Shown: piece by piece, positions 37,266 through 45,749 of the stretch
Layout: each line of letters starts with the position of its first letter
Numbering within the stretch: the first letter of the stretch is position 1
Source of the DNA: JBCBGF01 sp038526915
GTDB lineage: Bacteria; Pseudomonadota; Alphaproteobacteria; Rhodobacterales; Rhodobacteraceae
NCBI GenBank assembly: GCA_038526915.1
Contig: JBCBGF010000004.1
Span: 252,711-316,710 of the forward strand
Direction of reading: 5' to 3'
DNA: 64,000 bases
Notes under the pieces: generated by a model
What the model saw: the letters and a program-made list of their open reading frames with translations, nothing else
Told to the model about the DNA's origin: nothing
The model's database searches: none
Program-made: the position numbers and the translations under genes

Positions 37266-38405
37266 ATGACACGCCTGACGTTCGATGATCCCCGCGCGCT
37301 GCTTGCTGACCTGTGGTCTGTTGGCGTGAACGCGGTGCGTGGCGACACGTGTGTCGCTGCGGCGCTCGACGCTCATGGGGTGGAGACACCGGACACAATC
37401 ATCGCTGTCGGCAAGGCCGCAGGCGCGATGGCCCAAGCAGCGTTTGACCGCTTTTCCGCCGATATCCCCAGCCTCATCGTCACCAAGTACGGCCATCTGG
37501 ACGATCTTGATCTTCCCGCAACCGCGGATCTGATCGAGGCCGCGCATCCTGTGCCCGATGAAAACAGCCTGCACGCCGGCAGCACACTGATTTCGTGGGT
37601 TGAGGGCATGGGGCACGATAGCCACCTCTTGTTTCTCGTCTCCGGCGGGGCCTCGGCGCTGGCGGAAGTGCCCACAGACGGGCTAAGCCTTGATGACGTC
37701 TCCAGCGACAATGTGCGACTGTTGTCCGAAGGGCTTGATATTCACGCCATGAACCGGCACCGGATCGCGCGATCGCAGATCAAAGGCGGCAAGCTTCTCA
37801 ACCGCTTTCCCGGCGCGAAACTGACGGTTCTCGCCATGTCCGACGTCGAAGGCGACGACGTCGGGATCATCGGGTCGGGGTTGGGTCTCGTCACGGAACA
37901 GGTGACCGCCGATGCGGCGGTGCATGTAGTCGCGTCAAACGCCATCGCCCGCGGCGCCATCGCCGACGCAGCGGCTGCGCGCGCAATCCCGGTCCAACGC
38001 AACGATGAGGCTCTTTACACGGATGTGACCGTGGCCGCGCAACGGATCGCAGACGCCTTGCGCGACCCCGCACCCGGTCTCTATATCTCCGGTGGGGAAC
38101 CGACGGTTCACCTGCCTGATACCCCCGGACGCGGGGGCCGCAACCAGGCGCTAGCCCTTCTTTTGGCCGAACGCTTCAAAGGCATGCCCGCGGTCACGGC
38201 CTTGGTGGCGGGAACCGATGGCACAGATGGGCCGACGCCGGATGCTGGCGGCTATGCCGACGGCACGCTCTGGCAAAGCGAGGCGGCGGCGCATCTAGAG
38301 CGGGCCGACGCCGGAACTTACCTCGCCGACCACGGCGCCCTGTTCACCTGCGGGCCCACTGGCACCAACGTCATGGACATCGCCCTGGTTCTGGTCGAAG
38401 GCTAA
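37266..38405 (+). CDS. Glycerate 2-kinase (DUF4147/MOFRL type)
   Basis: This kinase phosphorylates glycerate, normally to 2-phosphoglycerate, in the serine cycle, glyoxylate or tartrate routes. The 379 residues have the N-terminal DUF4147 domain (VGKAAGAMAQAA, AAHPVPDENSLHA, LLFLVSGGASAL, KGGKLLNRFPGA) and the C-terminal MOFRL domain (SGGEPTVHLPDTPGRGGRNQ, AGTDGTDGPTPDAGGY, GPTGTNVMDI). Somewhat shorter than the usual 420. It is divergent from accA and overlaps cueR at the 3' end. Confidence 0.92.
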   Translation: MTRLTFDDPRALLADLWSVGVNAVRGDTCVAAALDAHGVETPDTIIAVGKAAGAMAQAAFDRFSADIPSLIVTKYGHLDDLDLPATADLIEAAHPVPDENSLHAGSTLISWVEGMGHDSHLLFLVSGGASALAEVPTDGLSLDDVSSDNVRLLSEGLDIHAMNRHRIARSQIKGGKLLNRFPGAKLTVLAMSDVEGDDVGIIGSGLGLVTEQVTADAAVHVVASNAIARGAIADAAAARAIPVQRNDEALYTDVTVAAQRIADALRDPAPGLYISGGEPTVHLPDTPGRGGRNQALALLLAERFKGMPAVTALVAGTDGTDGPTPDAGGYADGTLWQSEAAAHLERADAGTYLADHGALFTCGPTGTNVMDIALVLVEG

Positions 38406-38791
38406 GGATCGGTCGACAGCGACTGCAGGATTGGACAGTCAGGCCGGTGATCGCCCGCGCAGGCGTCTACCAGTTCAGCCAATGTCTGCCGCATCTCACT
38501 CAGATCCGCGATCTTGCGCTCGATCTGGTCCAGGTGATCCTGCGCGATCCGTTTGACCTCGGCACTGGCCCGCGTGTCATCCTCATAAAGCTGCAACAGC
38601 GTCCGACAGTCTTCGATGCTGAACCCAAGGGCACGGGCACGACCAAGAAAGGCCAGTTTGTGCAGATCGCTATCTCGGAACGCGCGATACCCGTTGGCAT
38701 CCCGCGCCGGCGCAATCAGGCCGATATCCTCGTAATAGCGGATGGTCTTTGCAGGCAGACCGGCCCGGTCGGCCACTTCCCCGATATTCAT
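38402..38791 (-). CDS. cueR: CueR, Cu(I)-responsive MerR-family activator
   Basis: CueR senses cytosolic Cu(I) and activates copper-export genes by distorting a promoter with a long spacer. The 129 residues have a MerR helix-turn-helix (MNIGEVADRAGLPAKTIRYYEDIGLI) and the metal loop CAGDHRPDCPI, whose two cysteines match the CueR Cu(I) site. It follows copA with a 4-base overlap in a two-gene operon, and a matching operator lies before copA (41309-41331). Confidence 0.93.
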   Translation of the reverse strand: MNIGEVADRAGLPAKTIRYYEDIGLIAPARDANGYRAFRDSDLHKLAFLGRARALGFSIEDCRTLLQLYEDDTRASAEVKRIAQDHLDQIERKIADLSEMRQTLAELVDACAGDHRPDCPILQSLSTDP

Positions 38792-41277
38792 GATGCCACC
38801 GCCGCCAGTTGGTCATCACCGCTCGACTGTAGTCTCTCAGCCGTATCATCATGGCGCGCGAACCGTCGTAGCCGCAAAGCATTGCCGACGACGAACACCG
38901 AAGACAGCGCCATCGCCCCTGCCGCAAGCATCGGCGACAACAGGGTTCCTGTGAGCGGATAAAGCACACCGGCGGCCACGGGGATCAGCGCGACATTGTA
39001 GGCGAACGCCCAAAAGAGGTTCTGCCGAATGTTGCGCAAGGTCGCGCGGCTCAGCTCAGTGGCACGCGCCACACCGCCCAAATCGGACGACATCAAAACG
39101 ACATCCGCGGCTTCGATCGCTACATCCGTCCCGCTGCCCAGCGCAATCCCCACATCCGCTTCGGCCAAGGCCGGGGCATCATTTATGCCGTCCCCGACAA
39201 AGGCCGTGCGACCATGATCCGCCCGGAGCCGTGCAACCGCGTCAAGCTTTCCATCCGGCAGGACCCCGGCCACGACATGCTCAATAGCAAGCTGATCGGC
39301 CACGACCCGCGCGGTTGCGGGGCTGTCGCCTGTCACCATCGCGACGGTGATGCCCTTATTGGCGAGGCCGCGCAGAACAGACGCCGCTTCGGGCTTGATC
39401 GGATCCGAAACGCCCAGGATCCCAGCCAGCGCACCGTCAACGGCGACGTAGAAAACGGTTTTCCCGAGGGCGGACAATGCGCCCACGTCGGCCTGATGGG
39501 GCGCGGTATCCACCCCAGCATCGGCGAGCCAGTCAGCGGTGCCCACGTGCACCCACCGGTCCCCGACCCGGGCCTTCACGCCCCGACCAGCCACAGCGCT
39601 GAACTCTTCACCGCAATGGGATCCAACGCCCTGCGCCTCGGCAGCCTGCACAATGGCGCGGGCAATGGGGTGTTCCGATTGCGCCTCGACCGCCGCGGCG
39701 AGGCCGAGGACCTCTTCCCGATCCCATCCACCCAAAGCGATCAGGTCGGTCAGCTCCGGTGCACCGACCGTCAGCGTTCCAGTTTTGTCAAAGGCAATGA
39801 CGTCCACATCCGTCAAGTTCTGCAGCGCCTCACCTTTCCGGAAGAGTACACCCAGCTCGGCCCCGCGACCCATGCCAACCATGATCGACATCGGCGTCGC
39901 GAGACCCATGGCACAGGGGCAGGCCACAATCAGAACCGAAATCGCCGCCACAAGGCCCAAGCCCCCGGGTTCCGCCGTCCCGGCGACCGACCAGATGATC
40001 AGGGTCAGCAGCGACAAACCAAGGACGATCGGCACGAAGACGGCCGTCACCCGGTCAATCAGCGCCTGGATTGGCAGTTTGGTGTTTTGCGCCTGGCTCA
40101 CCATCGCGATGATCCGCGCAAGCACGGTGTCATCGCCCACCGCTTCGGCCGTGTATGTGAACGCGCCCGAACCGTTCACCGTCCCACCTGTCACCAGATC
40201 TCCGGCCCCTTTTTGTACCGGCACCGGCTCGCCCGAAATCATGCTTTCGTTCACAAAGCTCTGCCCAACCACCACGCGCCCATCCACGGCGATGGCGTCG
40301 CCGGGTCGCGCTTGCAACAGATCGCCAACCTGCACATCGGATATATCGGTTTCGACAAAGCTCCCCTCTCGCGACACGCGCACCGTCCGTGGCCGAAGCT
40401 CCATCAGCCGCCGGATCGCCTCACCCGCGCGCCCCTTGGCCCGGGCTTCCAGCGCTCGCCCGACCAGGATCAGAGTTGCAATCACGGCAGCCGCCTCGAA
40501 ATAGACGGCCTGTGTCCCTTGGGGCAAAACGTTCGGCGCCAAAAGGACCACCATGGAAAAGATCCACGCAGCCCCCGTTCCCAGCGCAACAAGGGTGTTC
40601 ATCTCAGGCGCACCGCGCAACAGGCCTGGGATACCGCGTTGAAAGAACTGCCGTCCGGGTCCCGCCAAAACCGCAGTCGCAAGGACTGCCTGGATCGCCC
40701 AGCTTGTGCCGTGGCCCAGCGCATGGCCGATAAAATGATGGAATGCCGGAAAAAGATGGCCACCCATTTCAAGGATCACAATTGGCAGAGTGAGCGCGGC
40801 GGCGAGACCGGCCTGACGAAACAAATTGGTGTCGCTCCGACTGTGCCCATCCCTCGGATCCGAGACAAGTTGCGCCGGATATCCCGCCTCTGTCAGGCGC
40901 TGTGCGAGGCCCGCACCGTCCTGCGGGCCGTCGAGGGTTTCGATATCCACCGTGCCAGAGGCGAGGTTCACCGCCACCGCCAGAACACCGGGTTGGCCAG
41001 CCAAAGCACCCTCGACATGACGCACGCAGGATGCGCAAGACATCCCATCGACGCGCAGCGTGATGCGCTGCCGCTCTGGTCCATACCCCGCGCGGTCCAG
41101 AGCCGCCGCAAGGGACGGCAACGTGCCCGGATCGCTCAACGCGACCGACAAGCTGCGGTTGGCAAGGTTCGCGGAAACTTCCAAGACTCCGTCCACAGTC
41201 CCCGCCGCTGTCTCAATCCGCGAAACGCAACCGGCGCAGGACATGTTGGGAATGGTTAACGTGATCGACGGTGCCAT
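38788..41277 (-). CDS. copA: Copper-exporting P1B-type ATPase
   Basis: CopA pumps Cu(I) from the cytosol. The 829 residues carry two N-terminal heavy-metal-associated domains with MSCAGC (residue 13 region) and MSCASC, eight membrane helices, the ion-binding VACPCAMGLAT, phosphorylation site DKTGTLT, the SEHPIA motif and GDGINDAP. The start at 41277 yields the first HMA domain at the N-terminus; in-frame extension upstream runs antisense to another gene and is rejected. Promoter and CueR box lie just upstream. Confidence 0.96.
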   Translation of the reverse strand: MAPSITLTIPNMSCAGCVSRIETAAGTVDGVLEVSANLANRSLSVALSDPGTLPSLAAALDRAGYGPERQRITLRVDGMSCASCVRHVEGALAGQPGVLAVAVNLASGTVDIETLDGPQDGAGLAQRLTEAGYPAQLVSDPRDGHSRSDTNLFRQAGLAAALTLPIVILEMGGHLFPAFHHFIGHALGHGTSWAIQAVLATAVLAGPGRQFFQRGIPGLLRGAPEMNTLVALGTGAAWIFSMVVLLAPNVLPQGTQAVYFEAAAVIATLILVGRALEARAKGRAGEAIRRLMELRPRTVRVSREGSFVETDISDVQVGDLLQARPGDAIAVDGRVVVGQSFVNESMISGEPVPVQKGAGDLVTGGTVNGSGAFTYTAEAVGDDTVLARIIAMVSQAQNTKLPIQALIDRVTAVFVPIVLGLSLLTLIIWSVAGTAEPGGLGLVAAISVLIVACPCAMGLATPMSIMVGMGRGAELGVLFRKGEALQNLTDVDVIAFDKTGTLTVGAPELTDLIALGGWDREEVLGLAAAVEAQSEHPIARAIVQAAEAQGVGSHCGEEFSAVAGRGVKARVGDRWVHVGTADWLADAGVDTAPHQADVGALSALGKTVFYVAVDGALAGILGVSDPIKPEAASVLRGLANKGITVAMVTGDSPATARVVADQLAIEHVVAGVLPDGKLDAVARLRADHGRTAFVGDGINDAPALAEADVGIALGSGTDVAIEAADVVLMSSDLGGVARATELSRATLRNIRQNLFWAFAYNVALIPVAAGVLYPLTGTLLSPMLAAGAMALSSVFVVGNALRLRRFARHDDTAERLQSSGDDQLAAVAS

Positions 41278-41308
41278 GTGGTCCTCGCAGTGTGCGAAGA
41301 GCACCTTA

Positions 41309-41331
41309 GACCTTCCAGTTACTGGAAGGTC
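41309..41331 (-). promoter_or_regulatory. CueR operator within the copA promoter
   Basis: A perfect palindrome, arms ACCTTCC and GGAAGGT, sits in the copA promoter. On the minus strand TTGACC and TAAGGT are separated by 19 bases, the overlong spacer recognised by MerR-family activators, with the palindrome inside it. This matches the E. coli copA operator pattern. Confidence 0.92.
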
Positions 41332-42790
41332 AAGCGATCGCGTAGCTGACCACCGGCTCAGTGGGGTGTGGCCCCGCAACGGACGCCCCAAACTGCGCGC
41401 CTTCGACCAGGTCACGGGCCATCTGGTCGAGACTGGTGACGGTGACCAATCTCTTTCGTCTGCCGTCATGCAGTTCCACCAGATCCACCTTGGATCCGTT
41501 GACAACGTCCGCCGCGCGCCGGACCGATTGCAGCACGCCGGTGATCCCCTCAACCGCATATCCGATCTGAGCATCGGGCGGGCCCACCAGAAGAACGAAC
41601 TTGATATCCGACAGGCGCGGTCGAGCCGAGCCAATTCCAACAAGCGGGATTGAGCGGCGATCGACCTCGAACAAGCCGCAGATCGAGGGGTGGAACTGCG
41701 CACCGACATCCACCACACGGTCGGGGGCAACCAGAATGCGCACAATCTCACTCGTTGCCGTCGCGTGCATCGCGCCCGCGCGGTAGAGCAGGTATTTCTG
41801 CTGATCTAACCGAACCTTCGCATCCTCCGACACCCCTTCACCATAGGGCTTCGCCACCTGCTTGCGCATCGACAACGACGCAAGTTCAGCGAGGTCGGGA
41901 ATGCGGGCCAATGCATCAAGGTCGACAACATGCGTTTGCAACCCATCCTCAAGAACGAAGGCAGACGGCAAAAGGCCCTGAGGTCGGATAACGGCACTGC
42001 TTGGGAAGATACGCGAGCTTGGGGCGATCGTGATGCGTTCCATAGACGTGACCGCTAGGCCCAAAAGCCTGTCTTCCGCCATGCGCAGGATGACAATCGG
42101 CGCAGAGGAATGCATCTCGGGCCGGCCCAGCCCCAGGACTGCTGCCGCGTCAACGACCGGAATTTTCCAATCCTGGTACTCAACAAACCCCAGGCAGACC
42201 GCCGTGCTCGCCTCGGATGTGTTGATCTTCAGGCGCGGCACCGTTGCATGCACGCGGATCGCATCGATTGCGAAAGACGCACCTCCGCTGGACACAATCA
42301 AAAGCTTTGACGTGCTGCCTCCTGCGTCTTCTTGGGTTTGCGCCATGGCGGCAGCTGTCGTCGGGACATCGGGCGAGGCAAACAAGCCCTCGACATCCAA
42401 GCAAGAAACAGTCTCGGTCCCATGAAGAAAGCTTTCCGAGATGGTCCGGGTGGCGGTGTCCGCGCCCGCACTCTGGCTGCCAATCGGGATCGGGGATGCT
42501 GGGCTTAGCGCAATAATGTCCTCCACGGCCGCCGCCATGATCTGCCCTTTATGCTGCAAGATGGCTGCCCGTTTCGGGATGCTTGTTTGGGTCGGCAATC
42601 CGAAGAGCGGCGCAAGGTCCTTCAAAGGAACCAACTTACCGCGCAGATTTATGGTCCCCAGCAAACCAGGCCGCGCGTCCATGATGGGGGACACGTCGGA
42701 TACAACACAGACCTCGGCAAGCCCTTCGATCGGGACACCAACGAGGCAACCGGCGATTTTGAAAATACCGTGGTGACGGGTGCGTGCCAT
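41330..42790 (-). CDS. Triple CheW-domain protein
   Basis: The 486 residues hold three CheW-like modules (about 5-150, 160-305, 330-475), each with a hydrophobic beta pattern such as GILKIAG/GVPIEGLAEV, LLGTINLRGKLVPLKDLAPLFGL and CGLFEVDRRSIPLVGI. CheW couples chemoreceptors to CheA; multiple CheW domains in one protein are unusual and suggest an array-scaffolding role. It lies 9 bases downstream of the PAS chemoreceptor gene and is cotranscribed with it. Confidence 0.88.
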   Translation of the reverse strand: MARTRHHGIFKIAGCLVGVPIEGLAEVCVVSDVSPIMDARPGLLGTINLRGKLVPLKDLAPLFGLPTQTSIPKRAAILQHKGQIMAAAVEDIIALSPASPIPIGSQSAGADTATRTISESFLHGTETVSCLDVEGLFASPDVPTTAAAMAQTQEDAGGSTSKLLIVSSGGASFAIDAIRVHATVPRLKINTSEASTAVCLGFVEYQDWKIPVVDAAAVLGLGRPEMHSSAPIVILRMAEDRLLGLAVTSMERITIAPSSRIFPSSAVIRPQGLLPSAFVLEDGLQTHVVDLDALARIPDLAELASLSMRKQVAKPYGEGVSEDAKVRLDQQKYLLYRAGAMHATATSEIVRILVAPDRVVDVGAQFHPSICGLFEVDRRSIPLVGIGSARPRLSDIKFVLLVGPPDAQIGYAVEGITGVLQSVRRAADVVNGSKVDLVELHDGRRKRLVTVTSLDQMARDLVEGAQFGASVAGPHPTEPVVSYAIA

Positions 42791-42799
42791 AGAACAGCG

Positions 42800-45586
42800 C
42801 TACCGCGCCAGCGCAGAGACAAGATCACGAATCTTGTCACCCGTGGCAAACTGGTGATCTGCCTCTGCGCCCAGCGCCTCGGTACTGGCAAGCGCCGTAC
42901 CAAGATCTGTCCGGATGGTTTCAAGGCATTCGATCGTGGCATCTGCTTTCTGCGCGCTGAGTTCGAGATCACGATGCGCCTGTTCCACAAGGCGCGTGAT
43001 ATCCGTTGCAGCCTCAGCATTTTTCTCGGCCAGCTTGCGGACCTCATCGGCGACAATCGAAAAGCCTACACCATGTTCGCCCGCCCGCGCCGCCTCAATG
43101 GCGGCGTTGAACGCCAGTAGGTTCGTCTGGCCTGCGATGTCCCCGATAATTTCGACAACCTGCGCGATCTTGTCCGAAGATTCGCGGGCCGTTTGCATGG
43201 CCTGTTTGCCGTCACGGACATGATCGGCTCCAGCACTGGCGGATTTGCGCGAGTTATCTGTGGACAACGTGACCTCGGCCACCCCGTTTTGAATCTTGTC
43301 CCGCAACACTGAAAAGCGCTGCAATTCGTCAAGCACATCATTTGAGTTGCCGCGCGCCAACCGCTCAAGCTGGACATGGGAACTGACGTCTATCGCATAT
43401 GAGATGATGCGCGACACTTCCCCGTTGTCCGCAAGGATCGGACTATAGATCGATTGAAGGTGCACATCGCCGCTGTAGCGCCCGAGGTGGTGGGTTCGCC
43501 CGGTCCAGACATTCCCGCCCGACAGCCCAAGCCAAAAGTCACGGTACGCCTCGGATTGTACAAACTCAGGTGCGCAGATTGCGCTGTGATGCTGCCCAAT
43601 CAGTTCGCGGCTGGTATAGCCCAGCAACCTCAGGAAATGGACGTTCGCCTCGACGATTTTGCCGTCGATATCATATTCCACAACCGCAATCCCGGCATCG
43701 GTCGCTTTACGCCGGGCAGTGTTCGACACCCGATCGACGTAGTCCTGAGTGATGTCGGCACCGATCAATATGACACGGTCGATTTCACCATCGGCATTTG
43801 ACAAAGCAGAGTAATAGCCGCGGACCCAAACGGACTGGCCGTCAGAGGCCACGCGCTCGAAATCATCGGCAACGACCTCGCCCCGCAAAATGCTCTGCCA
43901 CGTTTCCCGCATCGTTTTCGCCACATCTTCGTTCTCCGGACAAAGATCAGAATGCGTCTTCCGTCGAAGCTGATGGATCGTATACCCAAACGAACTCAGA
44001 AATTGCGGTGTTGCTTCAACCACGTCTCCCTCGGCCGAAAACTCGACTGCAAGCGTACCTTCTTGAACAACCTCAAGCGTCTTCTGCGTTCGAAACTGAG
44101 CCTTCTGCTCCGCACTCACGTCCGTTCCGACGAGCAAGATCTTCTGGATCCGGCCCGAGGGCGCGATAACGGGGGAATAAACGCAGCGAAGCCACAGAAG
44201 GCCCCCTGACAGTTTCACGCGACGAAACGTGCCTTCGACGACTTGCCCCGCTACCAACTTGTCCCAGAACTCGACATGTTTGCGGGAGTCCCCGAATTCA
44301 GGTTCGCAGAGTTCGGCATGCGGCGTTCCCAGGATCTCATCTGGGATGACTTCAAAGATCTCACAAAGGCGCTTGTTGATGGCTGTCATCCGGCCATCAA
44401 GCGCGAACTCAGCTAAACCTTTTGCGCGCTCAATCGCGGCATATTGAATTTCAAGATCATCGCGGGCCTGCTTTTCGTCCGTTATGTCTTCCGCGAGCTG
44501 CAGGACACGCGTCACCTGTTTCTGATCATTGTGAATTGGGACAAGCTTGACCGACATCCAGCGTTTCTTGGCTTCGCTATCGACATGGCGCACATCAGTC
44601 TCTGTCGGCGTGCCGCCTACGGCGGTGGCAAAGGCTTCCGAGAACGTGCCCGCCTTCTGAAACTCATCATCGCAAAAGGCATCGAAAGACTTTCCCAGCA
44701 CTTCTTGCCCAGCCAGCCCATAGATCGTGAGCATTGCCGGATTGGCAATCCGAACGACACCGTCAAGATCCAGTTCTGCCATTGCTGTCGCTTGCTTGAG
44801 AGCATCGATCTGCATCCGGGCATCGGCTGCCTGCTGCGTCACCTCGGTAACATCCATAAGGCTTTGGATCACCCGGGCCACACGTCCATCTTGATCGCGT
44901 ACCGGGGCAAACGTGCATTGCAACCATGCCGTCGCCTCGGTCCCTGTCACATGCGGGTATTGCCCTTCGATGATCCGACCGGCCCGCAGTTTCTCCCAGA
45001 ACTCAACATAGTCGGGTGTCTGGACTGCGGATTGGGGCCAAAGCGTATCATGGTGTTGGCCTGCAATGTCTTCGCCAAATTTTTCCAATGCCATCAACGC
45101 ACGATCATTGGCGGATTGGATGATACCATCTGCATCGAACTCAATCAGACCCAGGGCGGCGGACACAGTTTCCCAAACAGGGTCGCCTGCGGTATTGCCC
45201 TCCCCCGCCGACTGTGACGGGAAGGCCAACAGATGCACCTCTGTGCCATCGCCCGAAACGCCCGCGCGAAAGCTTACAGCTGTTGCAGACCCGCCTGGCA
45301 CCGACAGCGCGCCTGCACCCCGAACCGTTTGGCCAACAAGCAGGCCCGCCCATACCTCATCCACGCTGGCGTCAGCGGGCGACACGACGTTCCCAAACTC
45401 AAACCCGTCATAGGTGTCACTAAACAGATCGAATGCCACCCGCGCAGCTTCGTTCATCGCGACAAGCGCCCCAGATGCCGCATCGAACGTAAGCTGGATA
45501 TCATCGGCAAAATACGCGTCGGCGTAACGACACGTTTGGACCGTGACACCAGCCGATGCAGGCGGGTCTTCAGAACTGTTTGACAT
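42800..45586 (-). CDS. Soluble multi-PAS methyl-accepting chemotaxis protein
   Basis: The 928-residue protein has no membrane segment. An N-terminal PAS-like region (about 20-100) is followed by five clear PAS repeats (about 125-740), each with the pattern AN or NK then LGY/LLGY and HHSAICAPEF-like ends. The C-terminal part (about 740-928) is a short receptor signalling domain with the hairpin tip IAGQTNLLAFNAAIEAARAGEHGVGFSIVADEVRKLAE. It therefore senses intracellular signals or ligands. It is the first gene of a two-gene operon with the triple-CheW protein and is divergent from the TAL gene. No conserved Cys for PYP-type chromophore was noted. Confidence 0.88.
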   Translation of the reverse strand: MSNSSEDPPASAGVTVQTCRYADAYFADDIQLTFDAASGALVAMNEAARVAFDLFSDTYDGFEFGNVVSPADASVDEVWAGLLVGQTVRGAGALSVPGGSATAVSFRAGVSGDGTEVHLLAFPSQSAGEGNTAGDPVWETVSAALGLIEFDADGIIQSANDRALMALEKFGEDIAGQHHDTLWPQSAVQTPDYVEFWEKLRAGRIIEGQYPHVTGTEATAWLQCTFAPVRDQDGRVARVIQSLMDVTEVTQQAADARMQIDALKQATAMAELDLDGVVRIANPAMLTIYGLAGQEVLGKSFDAFCDDEFQKAGTFSEAFATAVGGTPTETDVRHVDSEAKKRWMSVKLVPIHNDQKQVTRVLQLAEDITDEKQARDDLEIQYAAIERAKGLAEFALDGRMTAINKRLCEIFEVIPDEILGTPHAELCEPEFGDSRKHVEFWDKLVAGQVVEGTFRRVKLSGGLLWLRCVYSPVIAPSGRIQKILLVGTDVSAEQKAQFRTQKTLEVVQEGTLAVEFSAEGDVVEATPQFLSSFGYTIHQLRRKTHSDLCPENEDVAKTMRETWQSILRGEVVADDFERVASDGQSVWVRGYYSALSNADGEIDRVILIGADITQDYVDRVSNTARRKATDAGIAVVEYDIDGKIVEANVHFLRLLGYTSRELIGQHHSAICAPEFVQSEAYRDFWLGLSGGNVWTGRTHHLGRYSGDVHLQSIYSPILADNGEVSRIISYAIDVSSHVQLERLARGNSNDVLDELQRFSVLRDKIQNGVAEVTLSTDNSRKSASAGADHVRDGKQAMQTARESSDKIAQVVEIIGDIAGQTNLLAFNAAIEAARAGEHGVGFSIVADEVRKLAEKNAEAATDITRLVEQAHRDLELSAQKADATIECLETIRTDLGTALASTEALGAEADHQFATGDKIRDLVSALAR

Positions 45587-45731
45587 TGCAGTCCCCCAGA
45601 GTGATGGGGGCATCGGGTAACAGGAGTTGCTTAACCAAGCGTTTCTGGGAGCGTTCCAGACATCCGCCAGGTGCAGTGGAGGCTTTAACCTCACGCTAAC
45701 CACGTTGGCCTACGCCGAGAGCATCCGTTCC

Positions 45732-45743
45732 GTTGGCGCCAAC
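45732..45743. promoter_or_regulatory. 12-bp perfect palindrome upstream of TAL start
   Basis: GTTGGCGCCAAC is a perfect palindrome ending 6 bases before the TAL ATG, where a ribosome-binding site would be expected. It could be an operator; the role is unproven. Confidence 0.3.
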
Positions 45744-45749
45744 GTATCC

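Noticed and set aside
39214..41259. Long open frame (681 codons) on the plus strand across copA
   Set aside because: It is antisense to the certain P-type ATPase gene, has the biased composition of a shadow frame and no recognisable motif.
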